A stretch of 64,000 nt of DNA from RGIG3159 sp034927685 (GTDB taxonomy: Bacteria > Bacillota > Clostridia > Oscillospirales > Oscillospiraceae): the NCBI GenBank assembly GCA_034927685.1, contig JAYFPO010000016.1, positions 19,388 through 83,387 on the forward strand. The letters run 5' to 3'. Below the pieces are notes generated by a model. The model was not told where the DNA came from and did no database searches. It saw nothing but the letters and a program-made list of their open reading frames with translations. How positions within the stretch are numbered: position 1 is the stretch's first letter; each line of letters opens with the position of its first letter. The position numbers were made by a program, and so were the translations under genes. Shown in pieces: positions 1-9,169 of this stretch.

Positions 1-1
1 G

Positions 2-547
2 GAGCTGTACCGGCTCGGCAGCCTTGTCAATATGGACCTGCGGCGCCTTGTGATGCCGGAACTGACGGAGCTGGTTGAAAAGCTGGAAGAAACCGTGAAC
101 TTTGTGATGCCGGACGGCGGAAGCGTAGTCTATCTGGTCAAAAAGGAAAGTGTTCAGTCCATGCGGATCTGCACAAAAACCGGGCAGCGGCTCCCAATGT
201 ACTGTTCCGCTGTCGGCAAGGCCATTTTGGCATTTTTGCCGCAGGACGAGCAAAACAGGATTATCGAAGGGTTTCAGTATGTTCCCTATACAAACAAAAC
301 AATTGTAACCGAACAAGGACTGCGTGACGATTTGGCCAAGGTACGGCAAACCGGTTATGCGCTGGACCGGGAGGAGCTGGAATACGGCCTGATTTGTATT
401 GCGGTGCCAATTTATAATGGTACCGGGCAGGCTGCTGCATCCATCAGTTGCTCCGGGCCAATGGTACGGATGACCGAAGAAAAAATCAGCATATGCCGGG
501 AAGCTCTGGCAGTGCATGCAGATAGAATCACGAAGTTAATGCGCTGA
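2..547 (+). CDS. IclR-family transcriptional regulator, C-terminal part
   Basis: The gene is cut by the left edge of the window; the frame is open from base 2 with no start codon in view. About 181 residues remain, corresponding to the IclR effector-binding domain. Typical elements are visible: the helix before the domain, the run PMYCSAVGKAILAFLP, the run GYALDREELEYGLICIAVPI, and the closing helix. The N-terminal winged helix-turn-helix lies outside the window. IclR proteins bind small carboxylic acids and regulate adjacent catabolic genes, so the following PanB-like, aminotransferase and symporter genes are plausible targets. That link is inference from position only. Confidence 0.85.
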   Translation, partial: ELYRLGSLVNMDLRRLVMPELTELVEKLEETVNFVMPDGGSVVYLVKKESVQSMRICTKTGQRLPMYCSAVGKAILAFLPQDEQNRIIEGFQYVPYTNKTIVTEQGLRDDLAKVRQTGYALDREELEYGLICIAVPIYNGTGQAAASISCSGPMVRMTEEKISICREALAVHADRITKLMR

Positions 548-551
548 TTGT

Positions 552-585
552 GAAAAGTGCCTGATTTCAGGCACTTTTCTTTTGC
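552..585 (+). terminator. Rho-independent terminator after the IclR gene
   Basis: A perfect 12-bp stem (552-563 with 568-579) closes a 4-base loop and is followed by a T-rich tract. It starts 5 bases after the stop codon. Confidence 0.85.
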
Positions 586-610
586 ACTATGCCATATTTC
601 AACATACGGC

Positions 611-638
611 TTGATTTTTCTCAAAATTGCGCTAAAAT
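611..638 (+). promoter_or_regulatory. Candidate sigma-A promoter for the panB-like gene
   Basis: TTGATT at 611-616 and TAAAAT at 633-638 are separated by 16 bases. The site lies about 65 bases upstream of the start codon and follows the preceding terminator. It was assigned by eye. Confidence 0.5.
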
Positions 639-703
639 AAGCTAGAGCTAAGAAATGAGAGCAGCGTGCGATAATGTAGCACAACAAAAGAAGGGTACAA
701 GTG

Positions 704-1567
704 ATGAAAAAAAAATCTGTAATCGACTTCTACAAGATGAAGGAAAACGGCGAGAAGGTATCTTGGATTACCTCCTATGACTTCCCGTTTGCTTCCTTCG
801 CAGAACAGGCCGGTATCGATATGATTCTGGTCGGCGATTCCCTCGGTATGGTGGTGCAGGGCTATGACAGCACCATCCCCGTGACCATGGACATGTGTAT
901 TGACCACTGCCAGGCGGTTCGGCGCGGCGCGCCCAATACGTTTGTGGTCGGCGACATGCCCTTTGGCTCTTATCAGACCTCTGATGAAGATGCGGCGAAA
1001 AACGCCATCCGCTTTTTGAAGGAAGGCGGCGCGGACGCCATTAAGCTGGAGGGCGGCACGACCGTCGCCAGCCGAATTCGCGCCATCCGCAACTGCGGAA
1101 TTCTGGTGTTTGGCCATATTGGCCTGACGCCCCAGTCTTCCGGCGTTCTTGGCGGACACAAGGCCCAAGGCCGCACCGTGGAATCCGCCCGTGCCGTGCT
1201 GGAAGACGCGCTGGCGGTAGAAGAGGCCGGTGCCAACTTCCTGCTGGTGGAGGCAGTGCCGCCGGAGGTGACCGCGGAAATCCATAAGCTTCTGCATATC
1301 CCTGTCTATTCCATCGGCGCCGGTGCGCCCTGTGACGGGCAGCTGACCATCTTTGCGGATACCATCGGCATGTTCCAGGCCTTTACGCCGAAGTTCATCA
1401 AAAAATATGCGGAGATCGCCCCCGTCGTGATCGGTGCGTTCAAGCAGTATTCGGACGAAATCAAAGCAGGGCAATTCCCCACGGACGACCATGTTTACCA
1501 TGTAATTGGCGATATGGCACCGTTCAACGCGTTGTTTGCCGAATTCGACCAGAAATGCGGGGAATAG
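704..1567 (+). CDS. panB: PanB-like 3-methyl-2-oxobutanoate hydroxymethyltransferase
   Basis: PanB transfers a hydroxymethyl group from 5,10-methylene-THF to 2-oxoisovalerate, giving ketopantoate for pantothenate and CoA. The protein has 287 residues, close to the usual 260-280, and shows family motifs: SWITSYDFPFASFAEQAG near the N-terminus, VGDSLGMVVQGYDST (metal-binding Asp), GADAIKLEGG, and GHIGLTPQ. The ATG at 704 is chosen over the in-frame GTG at 701 because AAGG at 691-694 is well spaced from it. No panC or panD is nearby; the neighbours are an aminotransferase and an amino acid symporter. A catabolic aldolase or hydroxymethyl-transfer role on a related 2-oxo acid is therefore possible. 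The family call is firm, the exact substrate less so. Confidence 0.8.
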   Translation: MKKKSVIDFYKMKENGEKVSWITSYDFPFASFAEQAGIDMILVGDSLGMVVQGYDSTIPVTMDMCIDHCQAVRRGAPNTFVVGDMPFGSYQTSDEDAAKNAIRFLKEGGADAIKLEGGTTVASRIRAIRNCGILVFGHIGLTPQSSGVLGGHKAQGRTVESARAVLEDALAVEEAGANFLLVEAVPPEVTAEIHKLLHIPVYSIGAGAPCDGQLTIFADTIGMFQAFTPKFIKKYAEIAPVVIGAFKQYSDEIKAGQFPTDDHVYHVIGDMAPFNALFAEFDQKCGE

Positions 1568-1598
1568 GGCATAACCGAAGGAAAGGAAGGAAATCCAA

Positions 1599-2804
1599 AT
1601 GCAGAAGTTCGCCCACAGAATGACAGCCATGGCGGAGACCGCGGAGGTTGTCAAGAATCTGTTTGGCGCATTGGGAGATCCGGAGCTGATCTCTTTGGGT
1701 ATTGGAGCACCGGCAAGGGAAGCGCTGCCAGTGGACATCGTGCGGGAAATCAGCCAGGATGTTCTGCGCAGGGAGACGAGAGGCGTGGAAGCGCTGCAGT
1801 ACGGCCCGGTGATGGGCGTGCAGGATTTGCGGGAAGTGGTGGCAAATCAGTTGCTGACACCGAAGGGCGTAAAGACCGATGCAGAGCATGTGATGATTAC
1901 GACGGGCGGGCTGGAGACAATCAGCCTGACCTGTGCGCTCTTTATCAATCCGGACGACGTGATTTTGGTGGAGAGTCCCACCTTTGTCCACGCGGTGGAG
2001 ACCTTCCAGCTGTTTGAAGCCAAATGCGTCGGCGTCCGAATGGACGATGACGGCATGGATGTGGAGGATCTGGAGGAAAAAATCCGCCGGTATCACCCCA
2101 AAATGATCTACACGATTCCAACGTTTCAGAACCCAACGGGGCGGACCCTGTCCCTGCCCCGTCGGAAGCGTGTGGCGGAATTGGCGGCGCAGTACGACGT
2201 GCTGGTGCTGGAAGATGATCCCTACCGGGACATTCGCTACAGCGGCGAGGATCTGTTGCCGATCAAGGCCTTTGATACCAGCGAGAACGTGATTCTAGGC
2301 AACAGCTTTTCCAAAATTTTTTCCGCGGGCAGCCGCCTTGGCTATATTGTCGGGAATGACAAGGTCATGGCGCACCTGAAGGACGCGAAGTCTGCCATAA
2401 ACTCCCATACGTCCATGCTGCCGCAGATTCTCTGCGCAGAGTTTTTTAAGCGCGGCTATTACGTGGCGCACCACAAGATGATTTGTGACCTGTATCGTGA
2501 GCGGCGTGACGTGATGATGGAATGCCTGGATCGGTTTTTCCCCGAGGGCACGAAGCACACCCGCCCGGACGGCGGGCTCTTCACATGGGCGGAGCTGCCG
2601 GGAGGGCTGAACACAACGGAGCTTTTGCGGGAGGCGGTTTCCCGGAAGGACGTGAAGGTCTCGTATATCGCAGGAGAAAAGTTTTTCACAGATGGCGCGC
2701 CGATTACCAACTGTATGCGCATTTCCTTTGGCGCGGTTCCGCCTGACCAGATCCGGCTCGCCACGCAGCGGCTGGGAAGCATGCTGCGCGAAAAATTGGA
2801 GTAG
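1599..2804 (+). CDS. PLP-dependent aminotransferase, class I/II (MocR/LysN-like fold)
   Basis: A 401-residue fold-type I aminotransferase. The PLP lysine lies in NSFSKIFSAGSRLGY near residue 238. The aspartate motif is in VLVLEDDPYRDIRY, and IPTFQNPTGRTLS and the C-terminal MRISFGAV arginine motif are present. It resembles 2-aminoadipate or valine-pyruvate-type transaminases of the MocR aminotransferase lineage but has no DNA-binding domain. The RBS (GGAAAGGAAGG) is good. It lies 31 bases after the PanB-like gene, so the two are probably co-transcribed. It may interconvert a branched amino acid and the 2-oxo acid used by PanB; that is inference. The substrate cannot be read from the sequence. 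Confidence 0.8.
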   Translation: MQKFAHRMTAMAETAEVVKNLFGALGDPELISLGIGAPAREALPVDIVREISQDVLRRETRGVEALQYGPVMGVQDLREVVANQLLTPKGVKTDAEHVMITTGGLETISLTCALFINPDDVILVESPTFVHAVETFQLFEAKCVGVRMDDDGMDVEDLEEKIRRYHPKMIYTIPTFQNPTGRTLSLPRRKRVAELAAQYDVLVLEDDPYRDIRYSGEDLLPIKAFDTSENVILGNSFSKIFSAGSRLGYIVGNDKVMAHLKDAKSAINSHTSMLPQILCAEFFKRGYYVAHHKMICDLYRERRDVMMECLDRFFPEGTKHTRPDGGLFTWAELPGGLNTTELLREAVSRKDVKVSYIAGEKFFTDGAPITNCMRISFGAVPPDQIRLATQRLGSMLREKLE

Positions 2805-2862
2805 AGATCTGTTAAATGTTAGTAAGGCATGGTGCCTGAAAATATTAGAAAGAGGGTAAAAA

Positions 2863-4269
2863 ATGGAAGCTATTAACAATTTCTTGGTATCCGGCACAGG
2901 CTTTTTGTTCGGCCCCATCATGCTGGTGGTGTTCTTCGGCACCGGTATTCTGATGACGATTGTAACCAAGGGCGTTCAGTTCCGGAAATTCGGCGCGGCC
3001 TTCCGCGAAGTATTCGGCGGCCTCAAGCGGAAAACCGGCGGCGGCGACGGCACGCTCAAGCCGTTCCAGGCACTGGCCACCGCGCTGTCCTCCTGCGTGG
3101 GCAACGGCAACATTGTCGGCGTCGCAGCTGCGCTGGTCACCGGCGGCCCCGGCGCAATCTTCTGGATGTGGATTGCCAGTATCACCGGCATGGCCACCAA
3201 GTACTCCGAAATCGTTCTGGCCATGCACTATCGTGAAAAAGACAAGAAGGGCATCTGGCGCGGCGGCGTCATGTACATCCTGCAAAAGGGCATGGGCGAG
3301 AACTGGAAGTGGCTGGCTAAATTCCTTGGCATCGTATTCGCTGTCTGCTGCGTGCTGGTTTCCCTCATCTCCTGTAACGCGGTGCAGGCCAACAGCATGG
3401 TCAGCGTACTGGGAACCACCCTTCCTTCCGTCCCCAATTATGTCTGGGGTATTCTATTCTGCATCCTGTCCGGCCTGGTCATTATGGGCGGCATCAAAAA
3501 GATCGGCGGCGTCTGCACCGTGCTGACGCCGGTCATGGCGATTATCTATGTGTTCTTTGGCCTGCTCATCCTGCTCCTCAACATTGGAAAAATTCCCGCT
3601 GCATTCGGTGCGATTTTCGCCAGTGCGTTCAGCAACCACGCTGTCTGGGGCGGCATCACCGGCATTACCATCCGAACCGCAATCTCCAAAGGCGTGACCC
3701 GCGGCGTGTTCTCCAATGAAGCCGGCGTCGGCGGCGCGCCTCTGGTTCACGTGACCTCCGACATCGACGTTCCCGCGAAGCAGGGCCTCTACGGCATCGT
3801 GGAAGTCTTTGTGGATACCATCGTGATTTGCACCTTTACCGCGCTGATTATCATGGTTTCCGGCGTTGGCGATATGCTTTCTTCCGGCGCTCTGGGTATT
3901 GCAGACAAAGCTGCAATTTCCAATCAGGCATGGATCAACACCTTGGGCGGCTTCGGCGACATTGTCGTCACGGTCTGCCTGCTGATGTTCTGCTTCTCCA
4001 CCATCATCGGCTGGTGCACCTACGGTGAAACCGCGTTTGAATGGCTGTTCGGCGACAAGGCGCTGCCGATCTTCCGGATTTTGCATCTTTGCTTCACCTT
4101 TATCGGCTGTATGCTGACCTCCGACCTTCTCTGGAACGCTGCGGACTTCTGCAACGGCGTTATGTGCATCCCGAACCTGTTCTCGCTAATTTTGTTCTGC
4201 GGGATCATTTACAAGGATACCAAGCAGTATATCGATCCAATTAAGAAACTGAAGCGCGCACGAGTGTAA
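2863..4269 (+). CDS. Alanine or glycine:cation symporter (AGCS family)
   Basis: An integral membrane protein of 468 residues with about ten hydrophobic segments. Family signatures are present: NGNIVGVAAALVTGGPGAIFWMW near residue 85 and FSNEAGVGGAPLVH near residue 285. AGCS carriers import alanine or glycine (sometimes other small amino acids) with Na+ or H+. The RBS AGAGGG precedes the ATG. It closes the IclR-panB-aminotransferase group and is followed by a strong terminator, so it probably feeds the preceding aminotransferase. Co-transport with Na+ would fit the downstream Na+ pump. Confidence 0.88.
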   Translation: MEAINNFLVSGTGFLFGPIMLVVFFGTGILMTIVTKGVQFRKFGAAFREVFGGLKRKTGGGDGTLKPFQALATALSSCVGNGNIVGVAAALVTGGPGAIFWMWIASITGMATKYSEIVLAMHYREKDKKGIWRGGVMYILQKGMGENWKWLAKFLGIVFAVCCVLVSLISCNAVQANSMVSVLGTTLPSVPNYVWGILFCILSGLVIMGGIKKIGGVCTVLTPVMAIIYVFFGLLILLLNIGKIPAAFGAIFASAFSNHAVWGGITGITIRTAISKGVTRGVFSNEAGVGGAPLVHVTSDIDVPAKQGLYGIVEVFVDTIVICTFTALIIMVSGVGDMLSSGALGIADKAAISNQAWINTLGGFGDIVVTVCLLMFCFSTIIGWCTYGETAFEWLFGDKALPIFRILHLCFTFIGCMLTSDLLWNAADFCNGVMCIPNLFSLILFCGIIYKDTKQYIDPIKKLKRARV

Positions 4270-4290
4270 CAGAAGATTAAATTAGAAACA

Positions 4291-4329
4291 AGGCCCCCTT
4301 TCCTATGGACATAGGGTGGGGGCCCTTTT
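4291..4329 (+). terminator. Rho-independent terminator after the AGCS symporter
   Basis: GGCCCCC pairs with GGGGGCC around an inner CCTATG/CATAGG stem, followed by CCCTTTTC. It ends the first operon. Confidence 0.85.
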
Positions 4330-4353
4330 CATGAAAAATCAAAGGAGAAGGCT

Positions 4354-5193
4354 ATGAATCTGCACCCAGAAAACTTGTTTAAGGATCCGGATTACCGTGA
4401 ACCGGAGGAGTTCCCCAATTGCGATGCGTTGGACATCATGAGTCACGGCTGCCACCTGTACGGGTATACGATGCTCCCGGGCGGAAAAGCAGGTGAAAAG
4501 CGGCCGCTGGTTCTAATGCTGCATGGCTTCCCGGGTCATACCACCAACCACGATTTGGCGCAGGCGCTGCGGCGGATGGGCTGCGTGGTAGTCAACCCGT
4601 TTTACCGCGGAGCATGGGGAAGCGAGGGGTATTACACCTTCTCAGGACTGATTGAGGATGCGGTCACTGTTGCGGAATGGGCGCGGAGTAAGGAAATCGC
4701 TGAAAAGTATCATATCGATACGGAAAATATCTTTCTGGCGGGGCATAGCATGGGCGGCTTTACCTGCATCAACACGCTGCGGCGGCTGCCGTGGATTCGC
4801 GGAGGCGTCTGTATGGCGCCATATGATATGCCATGGTTTTTCGAGCATGGGCAGGAGGAGACGTTTCGCGCATTGCTGACGGATGGATCTTGCCTCAGGC
4901 AGGAAACACCCACTTCGATGTATGAGGATGCGGTGCAGTGCTATCAAGGCCTTGGGTTTTCCCAAGCCTATGAGGACCTAAAGAACCGAAATCTGTATTT
5001 CATTGGTGCAAAAAAGGATTGTCTCGCGCTGCCGTGCGACATGATTGAGCCGCTGTGGAAGAAACTGTCTGCCCATCATACAGATGCAAATCAAAGGTAC
5101 GATCTGATTGATTCCGATCATAGCTTTTCAGACCGGCGTATTACAATGTGTACACAGGTTGGCGATTGGATTGCCGCTGTCGTGGGCGGATAA
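4354..5193 (+). CDS. Alpha/beta-hydrolase (dienelactone hydrolase / S9 peptidase-like)
   Basis: A soluble 279-residue protein with no signal peptide. The nucleophile elbow GHSMGG (serine near residue 132) and the oxyanion region LMLHGFPGH are clear. DSDHSF near the C-terminus supplies a likely catalytic histidine. The RBS AAAGGAGAAGG precedes the ATG. It is monocistronic between two terminators. The substrate is unknown: esterase, amidase or peptidase activity is possible. Confidence 0.75.
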   Translation: MNLHPENLFKDPDYREPEEFPNCDALDIMSHGCHLYGYTMLPGGKAGEKRPLVLMLHGFPGHTTNHDLAQALRRMGCVVVNPFYRGAWGSEGYYTFSGLIEDAVTVAEWARSKEIAEKYHIDTENIFLAGHSMGGFTCINTLRRLPWIRGGVCMAPYDMPWFFEHGQEETFRALLTDGSCLRQETPTSMYEDAVQCYQGLGFSQAYEDLKNRNLYFIGAKKDCLALPCDMIEPLWKKLSAHHTDANQRYDLIDSDHSFSDRRITMCTQVGDWIAAVVGG

Positions 5194-5317
5194 CGCAGCA
5201 GTACAATATCACGCGGAAGCGCCAGGCGAATCCCGCCGCAGATTCTTACTTCAAGGAAACGAGCTGCCGAACATCACCCGGAAGGGCATTTTCACGCAAG
5301 CAAGGCTAAAGATTGAG

Positions 5318-5361
5318 AGAGCACTGTCATCCGGAGCGTTGGCTCCGGATGACAGTGCTCT
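5318..5361 (+). terminator. Long perfect hairpin, terminator-like or repeat-derived
   Basis: A perfect 20-bp stem (5318-5337 with 5342-5361) has a GTTG loop and is followed by TTTGACATTTTT. It lies 125 bases beyond the hydrolase stop. Its arm contains TGTCATCC, also found at the tips of the repeat at 17505-17581, so it may be a minimal copy of the same dispersed repeat acting as a terminator. Confidence 0.65.
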
Positions 5362-5518
5362 TTGACATTTTTCCCATCGTATTTTTTTGCGAAGCAGTGC
5401 GCAGGAAATAACAAGCATGAAAGAGCTGGAAACAGCGCAGAATAAAAGAGAATTTTTCGAATACACTTCGTCACAATGCACATGATACGGTATATTTTTA
5501 CTGATAAAAATTGAATAA

Positions 5519-5535
5519 TTCGGCGTTTCGCCGAA
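5519..5535 (+). promoter_or_regulatory. Palindrome upstream of pckA, candidate operator
   Basis: TTCGGCG and CGCCGAA are separated by three bases. It lies about 155 bases upstream of pckA in an AT-rich 330-base leader that contains no gene. A regulatory role is inference. Confidence 0.3.
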
Positions 5536-5688
5536 AATGCCCGAAAATAGAAAAAGTAATAGAAAAGTATACAAGGAAATGTTATTCTAGTAATTGGTGG
5601 ACGTTGGCATTTCGCCGGTATTATTAATATTTGCGGGATAACGGAGCAAGATTCGTCAACTGCAATGGAATTTTAGGAGGTAACATCT

Positions 5689-7293
5689 ATGAAAACTTAT
5701 GGTCTCGAAAAATATGGCATTACGGACATCACTGAAGTGGTGTACAATCCCACTTTTGAACAGCTGTTCGAGGCAGAGATGGATCCTACGCTGGAGGGCT
5801 TCGAAAAGGGCCAGATGACCGAGCTGGGCGCTGTCAATGTCATGACCGGCATCTATACCGGCCGTTCCCCCAAAGACAAGTTCATCGTTATGGATGAGAC
5901 GTCCAAGGATACAGTGTGGTGGACCGCCGATTCGTTCAAGAACGACAACAAGCCTGCGTCCAAGGAAGCATGGGCGTCCTGCAAAGCGCTGGCGCTGAGG
6001 GAGCTGTCCGGCAAGAAGCTGTATGTGATGGACATTTTCTGCGGCACCAACGCCGACTCCCGTATGGCAATCCGCTTCATTATGGAAGTGGCATGGCAGG
6101 CGCACTTTGTTAAGAACATGTTCATCCAGCCCACGCCCGAGGAGCTGGCAAACTTCGTGCCCGATTTTGTTTCCTACAACGCTTCCAAGGCAAAGCTCGA
6201 GAATTTCAAAGAGCTGGGCCTGAACTCCGAAACCGCTGCGATCTTCAATCTCTCCTCCCGCGAGCAGGTTATCCTGAACACCTGGTACGGCGGCGAAATG
6301 AAGAAGGGCATGTTCTCCATGATGAACTACTATCTGCCGCTGAAGGGCATGGCCTCCATGCACTGCTCCGCCAACACCGACATGAACGGCAAGAATACCG
6401 CGCTGTTCTTCGGCCTGTCCGGCACCGGCAAGACCACCCTGTCCACCGACCCCAAGCGTCTGCTGATCGGCGACGACGAGCACGGCTGGGACGACAACGG
6501 TGTCTTCAATTTCGAGGGCGGCTGCTATGCCAAGGTCATCAATCTCGACAAGGACTCTGAGCCCGACATCTATAACGCCATCAGGCGCAACGCGCTGCTT
6601 GAGAATGTTACCGTTGACGACAGCGGCAGGATCGACTTTTCCGACAAGTCCGTCACCGAGAACACCCGCGTTTCCTATCCGATTGACCATATTGAGAAGA
6701 TCGTCCGCCCCGTGTCCGCAGCACCTGACGCGAAGAACGTCATCTTCCTGTCTGCTGACGCGTTCGGCGTTCTGCCTCCCGTCTCCGTGCTGTCCCCCGA
6801 GCAGGCGCAGTACTACTTCCTGTCCGGCTTCACCTCCAAGCTGGCCGGCACCGAGCGCGGCATTACCGAGCCCACTCCCACCTTCTCCGCCTGCTTCGGC
6901 CAGGCCTTCCTGGAACTGCATCCCACCAAGTATGCCGAGGAGCTGGTCAAGAAGATGGAAAAGAGCGGCGCCAAGGCCTATCTGGTTAACACCGGCTGGA
7001 ACGGCTCTGGCAAGCGTATCTCCATCAAAGATACCCGCGGCATCATCGACGCGATTTTGGATGGCTCCATCCTGAAGGCGGAAACCAAGACCATTCCCTA
7101 CTTTGGTCTGACGGTTCCCACCGCCCTGCCAGGCGTTGACTCGGGCATCCTGGACCCCCGCGACACCTACGCCAATGTGGCCGACTGGGAAGCCAAGGCT
7201 GTCGATTTGGCAGGCCGCTTTGTGAAGAACTTTGCCAAATACGCGACTAACGAGGCCGGCAAGGCCCTGGTTGCCGCCGGTCCCAAGGCGTAA
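5689..7293 (+). CDS. pckA: Phosphoenolpyruvate carboxykinase (ATP)
   Basis: Interconverts oxaloacetate plus ATP with PEP, CO2 and ADP. In anaerobes it often runs toward oxaloacetate and ATP. The length of 534 residues is normal for the ATP-dependent enzyme. Visible motifs are TGRSPKDKFIV near residue 45, the substrate-site region SMHCSANTDMNGKNTALFFG, the kinase-1a P-loop GLSGTGKTTLS near residue 243, the metal-binding run IGDDEHGWDDNGVFNFEGG, and NTGWNGSGKRISIKDTR. The RBS TAGGAGGT lies 8 bases before the ATG. It is followed by the oxaloacetate decarboxylase genes, so the cluster handles the PEP-oxaloacetate-pyruvate node. Confidence 0.96.
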   Translation: MKTYGLEKYGITDITEVVYNPTFEQLFEAEMDPTLEGFEKGQMTELGAVNVMTGIYTGRSPKDKFIVMDETSKDTVWWTADSFKNDNKPASKEAWASCKALALRELSGKKLYVMDIFCGTNADSRMAIRFIMEVAWQAHFVKNMFIQPTPEELANFVPDFVSYNASKAKLENFKELGLNSETAAIFNLSSREQVILNTWYGGEMKKGMFSMMNYYLPLKGMASMHCSANTDMNGKNTALFFGLSGTGKTTLSTDPKRLLIGDDEHGWDDNGVFNFEGGCYAKVINLDKDSEPDIYNAIRRNALLENVTVDDSGRIDFSDKSVTENTRVSYPIDHIEKIVRPVSAAPDAKNVIFLSADAFGVLPPVSVLSPEQAQYYFLSGFTSKLAGTERGITEPTPTFSACFGQAFLELHPTKYAEELVKKMEKSGAKAYLVNTGWNGSGKRISIKDTRGIIDAILDGSILKAETKTIPYFGLTVPTALPGVDSGILDPRDTYANVADWEAKAVDLAGRFVKNFAKYATNEAGKALVAAGPKA

Positions 7294-7313
7294 GCAAATC
7301 GTAAAACACGCAG

Positions 7314-7344
7314 CAGGCATACCGCGCAGGGCGTGGTATGCCTG
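7314..7344 (+). other. Intercistronic hairpin between pckA and oadA
   Basis: CAGGCATACC pairs with GGTATGCCTG around an 11-base loop. There is no T-tract, so it looks more like an mRNA-processing or stability hairpin than a terminator. Confidence 0.5.
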
Positions 7345-7401
7345 ACTGAGCGGAATAATCAGCGGCATTGCCGCCTAAAAAAACACGGAGGTATCCAAAA
7401 T

Positions 7402-8781
7402 ATGCAGCGAGTACAATTTGTTGAAACTGTTCTTCGTGATGCAAACCAGTCCCTCATCGCGACCCGGCTGCCCTATGACAAGTTCGAGCCGATTCTCGAG
7501 ACGATGGACAAGGCCGGCTTCTACGCTGTAGAATGCTGGGGCGGCGCCACCTTCGACGTTTGCCTGCGCTATCTGAACGAAGATCCCTGGGAAAGACTGA
7601 GAAAAATCCGGCAGAAGATGCCCAACACCAAGCTGCAAATGCTGCTGCGCGGCCAAAACATCCTCGGATACAAGCATTATCCCGATGACGTGGTCCGCAA
7701 GTTCGTGCAGCACTCCGTCTCCAACGGCATTGACATCATTCGGATTTTCGACGCTCTGAACGATGTTGACAATCTGAAGGTTGCCGTCGAGGAAACCGTC
7801 AAATGCGGCGCAATTGCGTCCGGTACCATTTCTTATACGACCTCGCCCGTCCATACGCTCGAGAACTACGTCAAGTTGGTCCGGGAGCTGAAGGAAATGG
7901 GCGCGTCTACGATCTGCATCAAGGACATGGCCGGTATCATGGGTCCCAAGGAGGCCTACGATCTGGTTTCCGCGATTAAGGACGCCGTGGACCTGCCGGT
8001 TGACCTGCACACGCATTCCACCACCGGTCTGGCCTTTATGACCGAGCTAAAGGCCGTCGAGGCCGGCGCGGATCTCATTGATACCGCAATTTCTCCGTTC
8101 TCCGGTGGTACTTCGCAGCCCGCCACCGAGACCATGGCCTATGCCTTGCGGCAGCTTGGCTACCAGGTGGATCTGGACGACAAGATTCTCAAAAAGATGG
8201 CGGACTTCTTCAAGCCAATCCGCGATGAATATCTGGCGGACGGCACGCTGATGCCCAAGTCCATGGCCACCGATACCCAGTGCCTGACGTATCAGATCCC
8301 CGGCGGCATGCTCTCCAACCTGCTCAGCCAGCTCAAGATGATGAACGCGCTGGACCGCTTTGATGACGCGCTGGTCGAGACGCCTAAGGTTCGGAAGGAC
8401 CTCGGCTATCCCCCGCTGGTCACGCCCACCTCCCAGATGGTCGGTGTGCAGGCCGTGCAGAACGTGCTGGCAGGCGAGCGGTATAAGAACGTGTCCAAGG
8501 AAGTCGTGGCCTACTGCCGCGGCGAGTATGGCAGGACACCCGCGCCCATCGACCCTGTGGTTCTGAAGAAGATCCTCGGCAACGAAAAGCCCCTGGAGGG
8601 CCGCTACGCCGATTCGCTGGAGCCCGCTTTTGAGAAAGCCAAGGCACAGCTCGGCGACATCGCGGAATCCGACGAGGACGTGCTCAGCTATATTGCCTTC
8701 CCGCAGCTTGCGGAGAAGTTCTTTGAGGCGCGCAAGGCTCGCGAAGAGAACATTGCCACCTATTCCATCGAGGAAGCGTAA
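7402..8781 (+). CDS. oadA: Oxaloacetate decarboxylase alpha subunit, carboxyltransferase domain only
   Basis: Transfers the carboxyl group of oxaloacetate to the biotin of the separate carrier protein, releasing pyruvate. The protein has 459 residues. The metal-binding aspartate is in ETVLRDANQSL, the carboxylated lysine in CIKDMAG, and the zinc histidines in DLHTHSTTG; SGGTSQPATE also matches the family. The usual C-terminal biotinyl domain of OadA is absent and is supplied by the gene at 9170. The ATG at 7402 with GGAGG upstream is preferred to the in-frame codon at 7333, which would add 23 unrelated residues. Pyruvate carboxylase subunit B and transcarboxylase 5S share this fold, but the oadG and oadB neighbours decide the call. 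Confidence 0.93.
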   Translation: MQRVQFVETVLRDANQSLIATRLPYDKFEPILETMDKAGFYAVECWGGATFDVCLRYLNEDPWERLRKIRQKMPNTKLQMLLRGQNILGYKHYPDDVVRKFVQHSVSNGIDIIRIFDALNDVDNLKVAVEETVKCGAIASGTISYTTSPVHTLENYVKLVRELKEMGASTICIKDMAGIMGPKEAYDLVSAIKDAVDLPVDLHTHSTTGLAFMTELKAVEAGADLIDTAISPFSGGTSQPATETMAYALRQLGYQVDLDDKILKKMADFFKPIRDEYLADGTLMPKSMATDTQCLTYQIPGGMLSNLLSQLKMMNALDRFDDALVETPKVRKDLGYPPLVTPTSQMVGVQAVQNVLAGERYKNVSKEVVAYCRGEYGRTPAPIDPVVLKKILGNEKPLEGRYADSLEPAFEKAKAQLGDIAESDEDVLSYIAFPQLAEKFFEARKAREENIATYSIEEA

Positions 8782-8793
8782 GGAGGCCGCCGT

Positions 8794-9168
8794 ATGACGT
8801 TTTTAATCAATGCGTCCATGGAACATATCGGCATCGGCACCGCCGGTATCATCGCCATATTGGGATATCTGGTCGTGTTCTTAGGTCTGGTGCTCCTGAT
8901 GATCGCCGTGATGATTATGAGCAAGGTCATGGAGGCCTCGCGGAAAAAGGCTTCCGCCAAAGCCGTCGCCGTTTCGGCGGCAGCGCCTGTCGCCGCCGTG
9001 GCTGCCGCGCCTGCGCCCGAGCAGAAAACCGCGCATGGCACCGCCGGCAGAGTCAAGCTGTTTGACGTTGCGCCCAAGGATGCTGCCATGATTATGGCGA
9101 TTGTGGCCGATAAGATGGGCAAGCCCATGAATGAACTGCGCTTCAAATCCATCAAGGAGGTAAAGTGA
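8794..9168 (+). CDS. oadG: Oxaloacetate decarboxylase gamma subunit
   Basis: A 124-residue protein with one hydrophobic segment (about residues 13-40) near the N-terminus, followed by an Ala/Pro-rich linker and a short cytoplasmic tail. This is the organisation of the OadG/sodium pump decarboxylase gamma family, which anchors the alpha and carrier subunits to the beta subunit and binds Zn. The RBS AAGGAGG is adjacent. It lies 12 bases after oadA and is followed by the carrier gene after one base. Confidence 0.88.
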   Translation: MTFLINASMEHIGIGTAGIIAILGYLVVFLGLVLLMIAVMIMSKVMEASRKKASAKAVAVSAAAPVAAVAAAPAPEQKTAHGTAGRVKLFDVAPKDAAMIMAIVADKMGKPMNELRFKSIKEVK

Positions 9169-9169
9169 G

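Noticed and set aside
5656..7368. A 570-codon minus-strand frame over pckA
   Set aside because: Shadow of a clear PEP carboxykinase gene.
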